DNA from: Adineta steineri
Taxonomy: Eukaryota; Rotifera; Eurotatoria; Adinetida; Adinetidae
DNA: 64,000 bases
Assembly: GCA_905250115.1 (NCBI GenBank)
Contig: CAJNOI010000125.1
Coordinates: forward strand, 77,721 to 141,720
Direction: 5' to 3'
The stretch's first letter is position 1. Each line of letters starts with the position of its first letter. Position numbers and translations under genes: made by a program. Under the pieces are notes generated by a model. That model was not told where the DNA came from. It saw only the letters and a list, made by a program, of their open reading frames with translations, and made no database searches. Of the stretch, positions 1 through 12,762 are shown piece by piece.

Positions 1-2044
1 AATATTTCTGAAAAGAAGGAAATGTGATGAGTATATGTGGAAAGAAAGAAATAACTCCTAATCATAATAATATTTGCAAATAGTTCAAATATAACAAAAA
101 CTACACAAGTGGATTATCTATTACTTTTCTAAATAAGAGAGTTACACTGAAAAGTATCATTTCATTTATAATAGCTAACTAACAATCCTTTATAAGTATC
201 GATCTGAATTCGATTCTCACATAACGAATGTATTTAATTGTTTGGATAAGAAAGCAATGTGGATGGTGCACTACCTATATAATTATATTCTTTTCATCCT
301 TTAATTTGTTTGTTTTTTTTCTTTTCTGTCATATTTTGCGATGTACAGTACTCATGTCACGTTGGATAGAGAACACGTGTTTTAATGTAATAAATTCAAT
401 TACGAACAAAATATTACAGTATAAAATTAATAGAAATAGTTTGCTCAAGTATATTTAGATAAGGTTTCATCTTTTCAAAGTTATACACTTTCACTCTATA
501 CTACTATTCATAATCAAATTGAAAGAAAATCTTTTATTTGTCTTAACAAAAAATGTTCCATAATTTGTTCATAAGGTTGTTCGAGAAATTTCCTTATGCC
601 TAAAAACCAAAATACAAGAAGCTGATGAATAAATTCGTTGATTAAAGTTAAACTACACTTACCAAAATGTATCTTGAATGAATTAGTCGTCAGAAATACT
701 ATATGAATATAGTTACATATTTTTCATTGAAGTTGTTGAATGTTTTGTGGAATATCGTAATACAGAGTGATTTGTTCACATAGAATAATAATGAAAATAA
801 GTATTTATATATACTATATATTATAGTATATATCTTTATTCGAGGGCGTTCTAGTATTTACTTATCGTCATGTATGACGTATGTTTGTCGTCATACCTTG
901 ACCTTTTATTGACTGCGTGGATAACTCGCTGGAAGACGTCATTTCTTTTTTCGTTCTGTTTTGTGTGCTGCACGTGTTACTTAAAAACTGCAACGCAAAT
1001 CGAGAATGTTTTTTTCTATAACCACATGAGTCATTTGAAAAAACGCTGTATAATTATTACAAATGTAGTATCAAAAGTACATTAAGAAATTGTGTATTTA
1101 TGAATATTTTTAAAAGGTATTGCACTATTTTTTGACAGCTTGAAAAATCGATACTAAAGTTGAAATCAGTTAAATGAATAAAACTAAAAAGTTTTTGTCT
1201 CAGATGCTGTCAGCCAATGTGTAGTTTATGTGATAAATTATTGTCTGTTTGAATATATGATGGTAGACCTTGATCTGGCTTGAGTATAGAAATATTTAAT
1301 TAACGAAATAGATGATCTTGTTAAAATCAAAATAAATTTCTTTAACCAACTGGAACGAATAATGTCCATAGAATTTCAATATTTAGAGATTTTAATATTG
1401 TGTTCGAGAATAAAAATCAAAATATACAAAATATAAAAGCATAAAGAATCAATAACAGACAATATGAAAATGTTTCATCGATTTTCTCATATTTTTTAAA
1501 AAGCTTTTTTAATGTAAAAAAATATTATCAGACTAAAAGTCATTATTCATACAATTACAACATTATAAATAATATTGGAGAAGAACAATTTCTTATTTGA
1601 CGTCATTTTTTTCTTTACATTATTTAAATTTTCATGTCCATAAACTTACGATAACTAAATAAATATTTCGAAATAAGTCTTCAATAATCAAAAAAATAAC
1701 ACAAACTCAGACTCTTCGGTTTTAAAAATCGTTTTTTCAAAAGATACTCTCGTTGTGATAGAAATATTTTTTCATTTGTACGAATGCGTGTAACGATGTT
1801 TATTCCGTTCTTATGATTCCTTCTCATTTTGAGTATTGCTCTTATTTTATACATCATGTCGTACTTTGCCCCCATCTGATTTCGTTCTTGTTGTTTTTAT
1901 CTTTCGTGTTTTTTCTTTCTCGCTGTTAGGCGAGTATATAAGTGCATGCTTTATTGTATGAAATCGATGCGTTTCTCGATAAGAAGAAATATAATAAAGT
2001 ATAATGCCATCAGCACAAGCACTTCTTCCATCAGAAATCGTCAT
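1..2044. repeat. Diverged ~2 kb dispersed repeat, copy A (cut by window edge)
   Basis: This stretch is collinear with 8237-10640: the same word order recurs with point changes and small indels, for example around 1-120, 840-1000, 1100-1500 and 1680-1985. The last ~250 bases recur a third time near 26575-26818. Near the right end (about 1933-1960) there is a TATA-like GTATATAAGTGC. Short ORFs inside differ between copies by frameshifts (a shared MGAKY... start at 1875 and 10520, then different frames), so no conserved protein is encoded. I found no reverse transcriptase or transposase. It may be a non-coding transposon remnant, an LTR-like piece or a segmental duplication. Confidence 0.7.
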
Positions 2045-4347
2045 AATGCGTTATGTTTTGTATCTTATATTCTGTTTCGTTTCTCTTCTAGTATAACTAT
2101 TTTACTCTCTGTCATATATGATGGATTATTTCTTTTCTTCTGTTATCCTATGATATTCGATGGTGGAGTCCCTCAAGAATTCCAGCCTATCTTTGAAATA
2201 TGAAACTTATCTATTAACTCTTACGCGCTGTTCTCATTTTTTAGCATCGTAACTATTTGTGAATTCACAAAGAAATGAGTAAGAGAAGTTCGAGTTATTT
2301 CCATTTGGTTCGGGATGTTCATGTGTGTAGTGATGGTCTCTCTAAACATGAATGTGTTAATATTGATGCAAAGTAAGAATAGAGGATGAGTGATTTAGAA
2401 AAAATTTTGTCAGAGAAGTTTTTTTAATAGTACAATGACGAAATATACTTAAAGAAAACGTTGAGGATGTGAGTGTAGATATTTCTTTATTCTCTCACAT
2501 TCATACCCACACTCGCAGAGAAATAATGCTATAAATCATAAATGAGAATCTTTTTCTATATTATTACGTCTCTCCTTATAATCAATCAAAAGAAGTCTTA
2601 ATCTAATTACATGTAGTTTAAATTATTTTTCAACTTCCGTTACGTCTCTTATTCAATCAAATAACTCACAGAACCAATCTTTATTGATTATCAAATACAA
2701 ACAATCTTCAATATTCATAGTTCGATATGTTTATTGATATATAGATTGTAATGACGCTTATCTAATTCATTTTTTCATGATATAACATTTAGGATAAGAC
2801 AATTTTTACAACTAAGACATACTTGAATGTCTTGTTGAGAAAATAGATAATTAGTAACGTAGTATTTATTGATCTAGTTGAATATATTGTTAAATGATCA
2901 TTCATAATTAATAAAATAGTAGCATGATTTATTATTAACATTTAAATAATGGTGTGGGATATTGTATTTTGAATAAACAACTATTTCGTCAAATTTCATT
3001 GCGAATAAAACTAAGGATTATGTATCAAATACATTTTACGTTAGGAAAAAACTATTGTCTTCCATATCATGTTATAGAAACTAATGCATCTCGTTATAAA
3101 ACATTGCTTAACCATTTCCGGTCGACCATTCAAAAACCATCTTGAGGGTGTGGTTGTAGGTGGGTCTAGATCTGGGTGTCTTAGTCTTTTTTATCCACAG
3201 TCATATCCACATCCACCCTTTAAAATAGATAGCTAGTTCTTTAATCAGAGTCATTTCTATTGCTGCAATAGAATCTTTGAGTTAATAATTATTTGCAATT
3301 TTTCTTTCTTTTCATACATACCTCAACATTTATTACTAATATTTGTTTTGTTGTGAGAAATAAATATATTTGCACTTTAACACAACGTATTATAAATGTA
3401 ACGCATTCCTTCACAACGCTATACGAGTATATTTAATTCAGAGAAAAGTTGTTATAAATATTACTTTTTTGATTTAACTTTTCTCGATAAAGTCATAATG
3501 ACTCAATAATTACTACGAATCATTTTTCTGTAAATGAGTTTTTCGGTTACATAAAATATTCATTTTCGATATTTTCTCAGCAATTTTTCAAAGTCTATAA
3601 ATTCAACAGAATATGTATCGGTATCATTTTGTAAAATCAAAAAGTGGTCCTTCTTACATGCTTTAGAAAAATTATTGATCGGTAGATTAAACAAAAGGTC
3701 AATAACAATTCGTAATCACACATAGTATTCACCTAAAGTCTTTATTTCTTATTTCCTGGACAAATAAATAGTCAACTAGTCATTTTGCTAGAATACTTAC
3801 TTTAATATTCAAATATTGTAAATGAATAATTTGTTACTGGAGTGTCTACCAATCAGTTTCTTTTTATTACATTGTAATTTCTTAGTAACAATAATCAATC
3901 AATCTCTCTTTCTTTCTATATATATATATATATATGTATCTTAATTGAAGGCAACCCATATCAACAAAAAGTTTCGTTAGATTACAAGATCATATCCATG
4001 AAAATGTTTATTATGATTTATTGTAATATACTTCCCTGACTATTCAAAAAACAATTCACACTCTAGAATATGCTCCAGTACTTTAAGTTTGTTTTACGCA
4101 TGTCTCATAAATTTTTAGATATTATAACTAGATACTCGTTGATAATAATACTAAGTTTTTTCATTTCAAAACATGGCGAGATTTATTGACCTAAATGGAA
4201 CTCTAGAAAAATTCTTTTGATTTTGAATAAATATAAAAAAATATAAAATTTCATATGAAGCATATTCGAGATTAAAATTAACATCCACACCCTAAAATAT
4301 CTAAGTTGTTACTATTATATTACATAAATAACGAAAGTGAACACTGG
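2045..4347. other. Intergenic, no gene seen; two short GT-rich inverted repeats
   Basis: I see no supportable coding exon here. The stretch contains two members of the GT-rich inverted-repeat family, at 2461-2518 and 3139-3220 (the second begins ATCTTGAGGGTGTGG and ends in CCACATCCACCC), and an (AT)n run near 3920-3934. A 63-codon ORF at 2954-3145 runs into the second GT-rich repeat and looks accidental. Confidence 0.6.
3139..3220. repeat. GT-rich inverted repeat (telomere-like family member)
   Basis: The left half is GT-rich on the + strand (ATCTTGAGGGTGTGGTTG) and the right half is CA-rich (CCACATCCACCC), giving a short imperfect palindrome. The left end ATCTTGAGGG is the same terminus seen at 6391, and in reverse complement at the end of the 61277-61365 member. 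Confidence 0.6.
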
Positions 4348-6167
4348 TTATGTAGAAGAAGTCTGCAATTGTTGATGTTGAACTCTTCGTTCGACTTCTT
4401 GTTCGATCATCATTTGTTGAACATGTATTGGAAGACAAGGATTCAAGCTAAACACATACGACAATAATGTCTTATCCATACCATAAAAATCAACCATCAC
4501 TTTGATGGACATTGTATCATCTCGAACATATCGACTGTTTTCTTCTTCAAGACTTGATAATGGAATAAACTTTGGTATTCCACTTGCAATATTCATATCA
4601 GATCGAGGTCGTTGAAAACTATTTGATTTGATGTCTGGTCGAAATGAATCGATCACATGTTTTTCTTCACCAGTCTGATCATACAAACAAAATGAGACTT
4701 TGTAGTTGAACGGAAACTTGAGAATTGCATCATATTCACTTGTCATAAGTACAAAAAATAGTGACATATGTGTTCGTCGAGCATTTCCATCACCAAAAAG
4801 ATATAATCTTAATCGCATTTTATATCCAGTTGGTGAAGAATAAAATGGAGGTGAATAGATTGAACTTTGTCTTTCAGATCGAGCATCATCTACAAATAAA
4901 CATAAAATAATATTATATTTAGACAACAGTTACAATTCAACTATTGAAAACAACTATACTATGTTAATGCATTTCGTTTTTCAGCAATGGAAATGTTTTG
5001 TGTTAGTTATGTTTCACTATAAAAAATAGCTAATCTTCTAATAACTTACCCATTTTTTCTTTAACATTTGTAATTTTCCATATAAATGTTCCATCATATG
5101 AAACATTTTGTCCATCATTGATTTTCTCTTTTAATGATGGTGCATCTTGACTGAGAATATCCTGACTCTGTTTGACTTCTTCTAAGTAGCTATTTGATTC
5201 TTCGATAGACTGCTTAAGTTGGGGAATATTTTCAGTCAATGTTTGAAGTTGAATTTGAAGTCGAAGTGATTCATTGTTGAGATGTTGATTATCATCATTT
5301 AGTGTCTCTAAACCATTTGACAATATATTCACAACTTCATGAACTTCTTGTAAGTGAACTATGGCAGAATTGGTAGCTGTTGTTTGAGAAGAGTCAATAT
5401 CCATTTGTGTATCATTTAATTGTGATTTGATTAGATTCGTAGCATTGAGTATAGCATATTGATGTTGTTGAGTAAGATAATGTGCTTCTTTTGTATCAAG
5501 AGTAATCTTACAAAGAAAAAAAATCATAGTGTCAGTTGTGAGTTCAAGTGAGAAATATAAATACTTGTTCTCTACAACCAAAATTTTTTAACAAACAGTC
5601 GACAGTGGCTTTTTGACATTGTGATAGTTGATGTTCATTAAGTTTGTTGTGTGAATTAAACTGGTGATTACAATATTGGCATTTTGGATTTGGATGAAAT
5701 TGATCAAGATGTTCCTTTGAAGGAAATAAAACAGAGAGAAAATAGAACGATATAAGAAGAGTATATATATATATGATATTACTTGATAATGCTGTAAAAT
5801 ACCATTCCATTCACAGAATAAACAATTGATGGATAATGATTGCATGTCACTGTTGCAACCAAGATCAATCATGACCTAAATAACGAATCATTATGATCAA
5901 TTAAAACAAAATCAGATATATATTACTTTATGTATTGATGTTGGTATTTGACATGCTGGACATATAATTATTTTTCTAAGAGAAGATATTGAAAAATACG
6001 AATGTAAATAATAGTAGAACTTACTGATGTTGTGTATCAATACATGATTTACATTGTCGATGACCACATTCAGTTAATTGAATAGGATCTCGTAGTAATA
6101 ATGAGCATATAATACAAATATAGTTGGAAGAGAATGTATCTCTGTTACTCGTATTGAAACCAACCAT
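4348..6167 (-). CDS. TRAF-family adaptor: RING, zinc finger, coiled coil, MATH
   Basis: TRAFs link TNF/Toll/IL-1-type receptors to NF-kB and JNK signalling and can act as E3 ligases. I rebuilt six exons: 6167-6025, 5975-5927, 5875-5783, 5714-5565, 5506-5050, 4889-4348 (1434 nt, 477 aa, all phases consistent). The RING spans about residues 18-60: CIICSLLLRDP, then TECGHRQCKSC, then CPAC encoded in the tiny second exon. TRAF-type zinc-finger segments follow (CLFC...CQYCNHQF...C). The 457-nt exon is coiled coil. The C-terminus is a TRAF-C/MATH domain with GTFIWKI, FYSSPTGYKMRLRLYL, THMSLFFV, DMNIASG and YVRDD, closest by eye to TRAF1/2/3/5. The start is the first ATG before the RING. A splice-acceptor-like TTTTAG lies about 45 nt upstream. 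Which paralogue it is remains open. Confidence 0.93.
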
Positions 6168-6390
6168 TTATTGCAAAATTTAGCCAAAGTGAATAATAAA
6201 ATAATCTAAAAGATATTGTTTGCAGTTTGCAGTTTACTAGAAAGGACACTTGAATATTCTTAAAGACTATGACTGTAGATGTAGAAAGTGATATGACAAC
6301 AAGAATAAGATGATTATCTAAAACAAAATTCATTAGAATTTTGAAATAAATATCCAATTTATTTATTTAGGCTTAGGAATAAATGTTAAT

Positions 6391-6525
6391 ATCTTGAGGG
6401 CGGGTGTGAGTGGGCGTGGATGTGGTGTGTGAGTTTGGACGGGTGGCTGGGTGTGGATGAGGATATGAGTTATGGTGTAATGGTAATATATCGACCTAAC
6501 TCACACCCACACCCACCCTCAAGAT
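6391..6525. repeat. GT-rich inverted repeat, best-formed member
   Basis: It begins ATCTTGAGGGCGGGTGTGAG and ends with the near reverse complement (CACACCCACACCCACCC then TCAAGAT). About 135 bp separate two ATCTTGAGGG-type ends, with GTGTGGGT-like words on one side and ACCCACAC-like words on the other. The GTGTGGG core resembles the TGTGGG telomere repeat described for bdelloid rotifers. No ORF is present. Confidence 0.75.
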
Positions 6526-8236
6526 AAAATGCGTCTAGGAACAACTGAAAAAGGACGAATAGTAAGGTACAAAATATAAAGGACGAAATGTATTGGTAAC
6601 ATTAATTTCAAAGAGATATATATAATATTAAAAAAACTTTGATAAATCCAACATCATGATATAACAATGATTCATTGTTGATTGGTATGACATCATTAAG
6701 CGGTGAATAATGCATGACTCATAATAAATTTGATTAAATTGGAAATGGACATGTTACTCATGCTGCAATATTATTCGTATGACTACTAAAACTGGAATAT
6801 ATCACGTTCTTCACTTATTTAAATCAGTGACATGACAATATAATGATTATCGTCATAGCAAATATTAATATTAGTATATATAGATTAACTAGTTATCTCT
6901 GAAGTATAAATACATAAACTTGTTTCGTTATAATATGGACAAATTCATTAATATTTAAATTCGAATGATTATTATGATTGTAATAGTTAAACGATGTGTT
7001 CAACATCAAGAACATGATTAATATTATGAGCTACCGGTGATGCTTTCTATCTTTCGAAAGTTTTGTTCGATGTCGAAAATACTTATGATAAGAAACACAG
7101 AGTCACACAAAAATAATAAAAAAAGTATCGAACTTTAGACTAGGTATGAATTCAATAGAATCACTTAATTGAACTGATTCTATTTCACTTGCAATATCTA
7201 AACTATCCAATCAGACTATCATTAGATCATTTGAATGTATTGTCTAAGTTTTTTTATTGGCTTTTCTAGAAGAAATAATATCATTTCATCATTTTCACAG
7301 CTAAATTGCTTTACAACAACATATAAATTTTTTCAAAATCATTTTTCTATATTAAGTTTATACGATCTAATATTTTTCGAACAAGTAATGCACAAAGAAT
7401 TTAGTATGTAGATAATTGAGAAAGATAGTAACCGACGCCATTGCAAACGAATAGCTACGGTGATAACATTTACTTTGAAATAATTTCAATTTCGAAAGTT
7501 TTTTGTTTAAAAATTGGATTATCTTGTAATTCCTTCTATTTTTTGTTATCATTCACTATAACTTGTTCGTTACATATACTAAATTAAGTAATACATTAGT
7601 CACATTTTAAATATCGCATAATCATTGTAATATTTCTCCATCAATTATTTCCAGCAGATTGTAGAAGCTATGATATTCTATCTGTAGATGCATAAAATGA
7701 ATCGAACTTCTTATACAATATGAATATCACTAATCGTCTATAATAGAGATCCAATAAAATTCGATCAGAATATAATCAAACCAATGAATTCTCACTGTAG
7801 TATGTCATTAATCAGTAGATCTTAATATAAAATAAATCACTTGTCAAATAAGATAAAAGATACCATATATATTTCATCATAGAATACATATTCACTGATA
7901 ACTCGAAATTGATCAAGAGACAACCATAACCATGTTAATATAAATTTGTCATAAATGTCAATGAATTACTCATAAAAATGATATTGTAATTTTGATTATA
8001 CATTATAATAAAGATATTCACTTGAAAGTATCAATTTTTTAATAACTTATAAGAAGAATTCATTGTCAAATTAAACATATAATTTCCATTTATTTTTTGC
8101 ACAGTATATGATTAAGATAGTCAATGATTCGATCAATATTAATCTTTATATAAATGGAACATATCTTTTTTTCTCAGAAGAAACGCCAAATGTTCGGATT
8201 GTGATATGATATTCTTACAGGAATATATTTATTTCA
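6526..8236. other. Intergenic, nothing recognised
   Basis: AT-rich sequence between the TRAF gene and repeat copy B. No exon with coding character on either strand, and no tRNA-like or terminal-repeat structure that I could support. The only long ORF (7367-7552, minus strand) is low-complexity and unconvincing. Confidence 0.5.
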
Positions 8237-10640
8237 ATATTTCTGAAAAGAATGAAAAAGCTCCTAAACATAATAATATTTGTAAATAATTCAAGAATAA
8301 CAAAAACTACACAAGTGGATTATCTATTATTTTTCTAAATAAGAGAGTTAATGTTGAATATCTAAGTGTTAAATATTCATTATGAATCTTGTAAAGATTT
8401 GATTATAGTTTAGATTCGATTAGGTTTTATGAAATTCTGAAGAAATTTTTATTATAGTAGAAAAAAAGTATCATTTCAATTATAATATTTAACTAGCAAT
8501 CCTTTATAAGTATCGATTTGAATTAGATTCTCGCATAATGAATGTATTTTATTGATTGGATACGAAAGTAATGTGAAAGGTGCACTACCTGTATAATTAT
8601 GTTTTTCATCATTTAGTTTGTTTTTTTTCTTTTCTAAATTAATCTTGTTGTTTCTATTAAAATTTAAAAAAATAAGATTATTATAAACTTTACGATGATT
8701 ACTAGTATTATTTTGTATTAATCTATATTATTAATTGCTCGTAACGAGGATGTAAAGGAGAACGATGCTGAATAGTTTTATATATTATGCTCTGTAAAGT
8801 ATTCAGTTATAGTTTATTTGAAATATTGTGTCTGATATATTAGACAAATCATTTTTTCCGTTCTGCATTCTGTCTTCCTCTTAGTACAGAGGTATTTTTT
8901 CTTTTTTACCACATATTCTGACGTAAGTATAAATGACACCTTGGAAAGAGAACATGCATTTTAATGTAATAAATTTACGTACGAACGAAATATTACAGTA
9001 TAAAATTAAAAGAAATAGTTTGTTCAAATATATTTAAGTGAGGTTTCATCTTTTCAAAGTTATTCACCTTTCACTCTGTACTATACTATTCGTAATGAAG
9101 TAATTGTAATAACTACATATTATTGCTGTAATTTTTTGCAATATTCAGTATTAAAACTTAGTGAATACGACAAAAAATAATTGAGAGAAAATCTTTTGTT
9201 TTTTCTTAACAAAAAGTGTTCCATAATTTGTTCTAACGTTGTTCGAGAAATTTTCGTAAGTCTCGAAACCAAACTGTAAGAAGCTTATAAATAAATTCCT
9301 TTGAGTAAAGTTAAAACTATACTTACCAAAATATATTTTGAATGAATTAGTCGTCAGAAATACTATATATGTATAGTCACATATTTATTATTGAAGTTGT
9401 TCAAAGTTGTGTTGAATAATTGTGGGACAGAGTAATTAGTTCATGTAAAATAATAATGAAAATACATATTCATGTGAACCTATATATTAGTCTATATGTT
9501 TATTCGAGGGCGTTCTATGTTTACCTATCGTCATGTATGACGTATGATTTTGTCATACTTTTGATCTTTTATTGACGGCGTGGAAAATACCTGAGGAAGG
9601 TTATTTCTTTTTGTCGTTCTGTTTTATGTGCTGCACTTGTTACGTAAAAAAATGCTATGCAAATCGAGAACGGTTTTTTCTTTAACCGTATGAGTCAATT
9701 GGAAAAACACTATCATTACTAAAAATGTCGTAGCAAAAGTACACTAAGAAATTGTGTATTTATGAATATTTTTAAAAGGTATTACACTATTGTCTAACAG
9801 CTTGAAAAATCGATACTAAAGTTGAAATCAGTGAAATAAATAAAACTTAAATGTTTTCGTCTCAAATGGTGTCAGCCAATGTGTAGCTTATATAATGAAT
9901 CATTGTCTGTTGAATATATGATGGTAGACCTTAATCTGGCTTGAATACAGAAGTGTTTAGTTAAAGGAATAGATGATCTTGTTAAAATCAAAATAAATTT
10001 CTTTAATCAACTGAGACAAATAATGTTCATCGCATTTCAATATTTAGAGATTTTAATATTGTGTTCGAGAATAAAAATCAAAATATACGAAATTTTAAAG
10101 CATAAAGAATCAATAACAGATAATATGAAAATGTTTTATCGATTCTCTCATATTCTTTAGAACCTTTTTTAATGTAAAAAGATATTATCAGAATAAAACT
10201 CATCATTCTTAAAATTACAACATTATAAATTATACTGGACAAGAATAATTTCTTATTTGACGTCATTTTTTTCTTTACATTATTTAAACTTTCTATAACT
10301 GAATAAATATTTCGAAATAGATCTCCATTAATCAAAAAAATAACACAAACTCAGATTCCTTGGTTTTAAAAGTCGTTCTTTGAAAAGATACTGTGGTTGT
10401 GATTGGAATATTTTTTTGTTTGTACGAAATGCGTGTAACGATGTTTATCTCGTTCTTATGATTCCTTCTCCTTTTGAGTATTGCTCCTATTTTATATATC
10501 ATGTGATACTTTGCTCCCATCTCATTTCGCGCTTATTGTTTTTTCTTTTTCGCTGGCAGGCTAGTATAAAAGTGTATGCTTTGTATGAAATTGATGCGTT
10601 TCTCGATAAGAAGATATATAGTCAATCGTTTTATGCAGAA
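8237..10640. repeat. Diverged ~2.4 kb dispersed repeat, copy B
   Basis: It opens with AATATTTCTGAAAAGAA, matching base 1 of the window, and follows copy A in the same orientation to about 10615, after which the two diverge. It carries extra segments that copy A lacks (about 8350-8470 and 8630-8870). The TATA-like motif is conserved as GTATAAAAGTGTATGC near 10564. It is non-coding by the same argument as copy A: ORFs are not conserved in frame. Copies A and B form a direct repeat around the TRAF gene, which could support ectopic recombination. Confidence 0.7.
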
Positions 10641-11442
10641 AAGGAGGGAGTGAGAAATAGGTAAACAAACGACAAGGGGACTACATATATCACGACCATT
10701 TAGATAATATTTGTAAATATTCTATTCTATTCAACATTATATTTGATCTATGAGTAGAATTCAATGAGATGAAGAAAATCCTGAAAATATTCGTGTTTCT
10801 CACCTGTTGATCAATAACTATGATCATCTTACTAAATTTTGGAGCTGCCTATAGATCTTTACTAGAAAGATAGGATTATAAAATCCTCGTTTGAATTCTA
10901 CTCTACTAATATTGGAAAAGCTCAAGTTAAAATACTTTTTTTGATATTTCATGAAGTTCGATTTCTAAATTATATGAATCCTCTATATCTTGAAAAAACG
11001 ATCATAATTTTTGATCAAGAGATCGTCAGTATAAATTATTTGCTGGGTTTCGTAATTTTACTAAGGTCTATGAATAGACCAAACATGGAATTGAACGCTT
11101 GAGAATGTTTTCTTGTACATTTCAAACCAAAAAGTATGAATTCGAAATTAAGATTTTTAATCTACAATTTTTTTTCAATTCTTCCACAAAATCATGAACT
11201 ATCGTTTTTTACAATCGAACAAAAAATAAATTACATACACATTTGAGAAGAAGAGAAAATTTCTTATTAATATTATTTATATTAGTGAAAAAAAAAATAA
11301 TAAAATTTAATCAATTAAAGTCAAAAAAAAAGCAATTTATGACTAGGAAGAACAGTTCAATAAATATTATTTAATCGTCGATAACAAATGGAATGGTTAA
11401 AAAAAATTGCACAATAAAAATAGTAACCATATGTTTTTGATT
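10641..11442. other. Intergenic, nothing recognised
   Basis: AT-rich spacer downstream of the SNX17-like gene. No coding exon or terminal repeat was recognised. Homopolymer A/T runs near 11280-11340 may include the 3' UTR and polyadenylation region of the minus-strand gene. Confidence 0.5.
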
Positions 11443-12762
11443 CTATAAATCATCATCATCATTCCTATCAAATATATCATTATTATTCAATCGTTCTAAA
11501 TCTGCTTCTGTTCTTGTTGCAAGTCCATTAGCTGTTTTTGGTAGAGCTCGTTCAGTTGTTGATTCATTTGAAGTTGTTACTGGACTAGTTGTATCTATTC
11601 TTTTAGCTATGATTTCATCTACCATACTTTGTAAACAACTACTAATCAATGCTGCTTGTTCTGTATGTATTGTAATCCATATTAAAGTACCTTTTTGAAT
11701 TAAATATTCTACTGAAATATCTACATTTTGTTTCGTCCAATTAACTTTCCAACAACGAATACGTGTTACTTTCAATGATACTTCTTTTGCTTTCTTTTTC
11801 TCGTCTAAATTAAAACAACATAATAGTTCATTATTTCCAATCGCTAATAAACATTGACATAATTTTTGTTTTGTTGTTTCATTTATTGGATAGAGAAGTG
11901 AACATTTTTGAAGAATAATATGTCCATAGAATTTCGATGTACGTGCTAATAATATATAATCTTTAAATGATTTATTTTCACGTAAAATATCTAATTGTCG
12001 ATAAATATCACTTGGATATAAATCTTGACTTTGTTCAATTTCATATTGAGCTTGAACAAATAAAAGATTACGTGCACGACGATCATCAAGTAATTTTAAA
12101 TCAAAATCTAAATCCCAATAAGATTTTTTTAAAACAATACATGATTGTTGATAAGTTTTTTTCAACTGTTTTAATGATAAATATGGTGATTCAAATTCAT
12201 ATAATGGTCGAATAATATTTAATTGATTATCTTTTTGTTCGTAAAGATATAAACTAAAATAAGTTAAAAAATCTTGTTGAACTTGAAGTTTAAGTGCACA
12301 TGCATCAAGTAAACGTGATGTATTATCATTAGGTGAAAGATTTTCAATAATTAATTCATGATTATTTAATAAACATATTGTTAAATTAATTTTATCATTA
12401 TTATCAAATGATTCAGTTGTAAATGTTTCACGTTGAGCATTGAGAAAAAATTCTTTAAAATAAGATGATGTTATAATAAATTTATTTTGTACTATCGATT
12501 GTATATAATGTTCGAGAAGAACACGTCTATCTTCAGTTTCTTTAGGTGATAAACTAAAAAATTTTTTAGGAGGAAATATTTCAATATTTGCCATTGCAGA
12601 TGGTAATAAACGTTGAAGTTCTTCATTAAATGTACGTAATTGTGAATAACGTACACTACAGTGATGAACACCATTAATATGGATATTAAATAAAGTATAG
12701 GATTGTTGATTATTGCTATTTTTAGCAGATATTTCAGTTGTGTCTGGAATGGAAAAATGCAT
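11443..12762 (-). CDS. SNX17: Sorting nexin 17-like (PX-FERM, Retriever cargo adaptor)
   Basis: SNX17 binds NPxY/NxxY cargo tails (integrins, LRP1) on endosomes and hands them to Retriever/CCC for recycling. This is one intronless reading frame of 439 aa (human about 470). It begins MHFSIPDTTE, as in SNX17. A PX domain follows (residues ~1-110: NIHINGVHHCSVRYSQL, PPKKFFSLSP for phosphoinositide binding). Then come atypical FERM modules (LKLQVQQDFLTYFSLYLYE, VLKKSYWDLDFD, VTRIRCWKV). The C-terminus ends in an acidic stretch plus leucine (NDDDDL), the type of tail whose last Leu SNX17 needs for Retriever binding. A CAG splice acceptor lies directly against the ATG, so the 5' end is probably spliced. 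SNX27 lies just upstream on the same strand. Confidence 0.93.
   Translation of the reverse strand: MHFSIPDTTEISAKNSNNQQSYTLFNIHINGVHHCSVRYSQLRTFNEELQRLLPSAMANIEIFPPKKFFSLSPKETEDRRVLLEHYIQSIVQNKFIITSSYFKEFFLNAQRETFTTESFDNNDKINLTICLLNNHELIIENLSPNDNTSRLLDACALKLQVQQDFLTYFSLYLYEQKDNQLNIIRPLYEFESPYLSLKQLKKTYQQSCIVLKKSYWDLDFDLKLLDDRRARNLLFVQAQYEIEQSQDLYPSDIYRQLDILRENKSFKDYILLARTSKFYGHIILQKCSLLYPINETTKQKLCQCLLAIGNNELLCCFNLDEKKKAKEVSLKVTRIRCWKVNWTKQNVDISVEYLIQKGTLIWITIHTEQAALISSCLQSMVDEIIAKRIDTTSPVTTSNESTTERALPKTANGLATRTEADLERLNNNDIFDRNDDDDL

Noticed and set aside
228-1085. ORFs of 71-76 aa in repeat copy A
   Set aside because: Not open in copy B; low-complexity Phe/Ile/Cys-rich translations of AT-rich DNA.
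1681-1875. 64-aa minus-strand ORF, with a relative at 10332-10520 sharing MGAKY...
   Set aside because: The two copies agree only for the first ~30 residues and then shift frame. The similarity is DNA-level conservation of the repeat, not of a protein.
11967-12215. 82-aa + strand ORF inside the SNX17-like gene
   Set aside because: Antisense shadow of the PX-FERM coding sequence, no independent signal.
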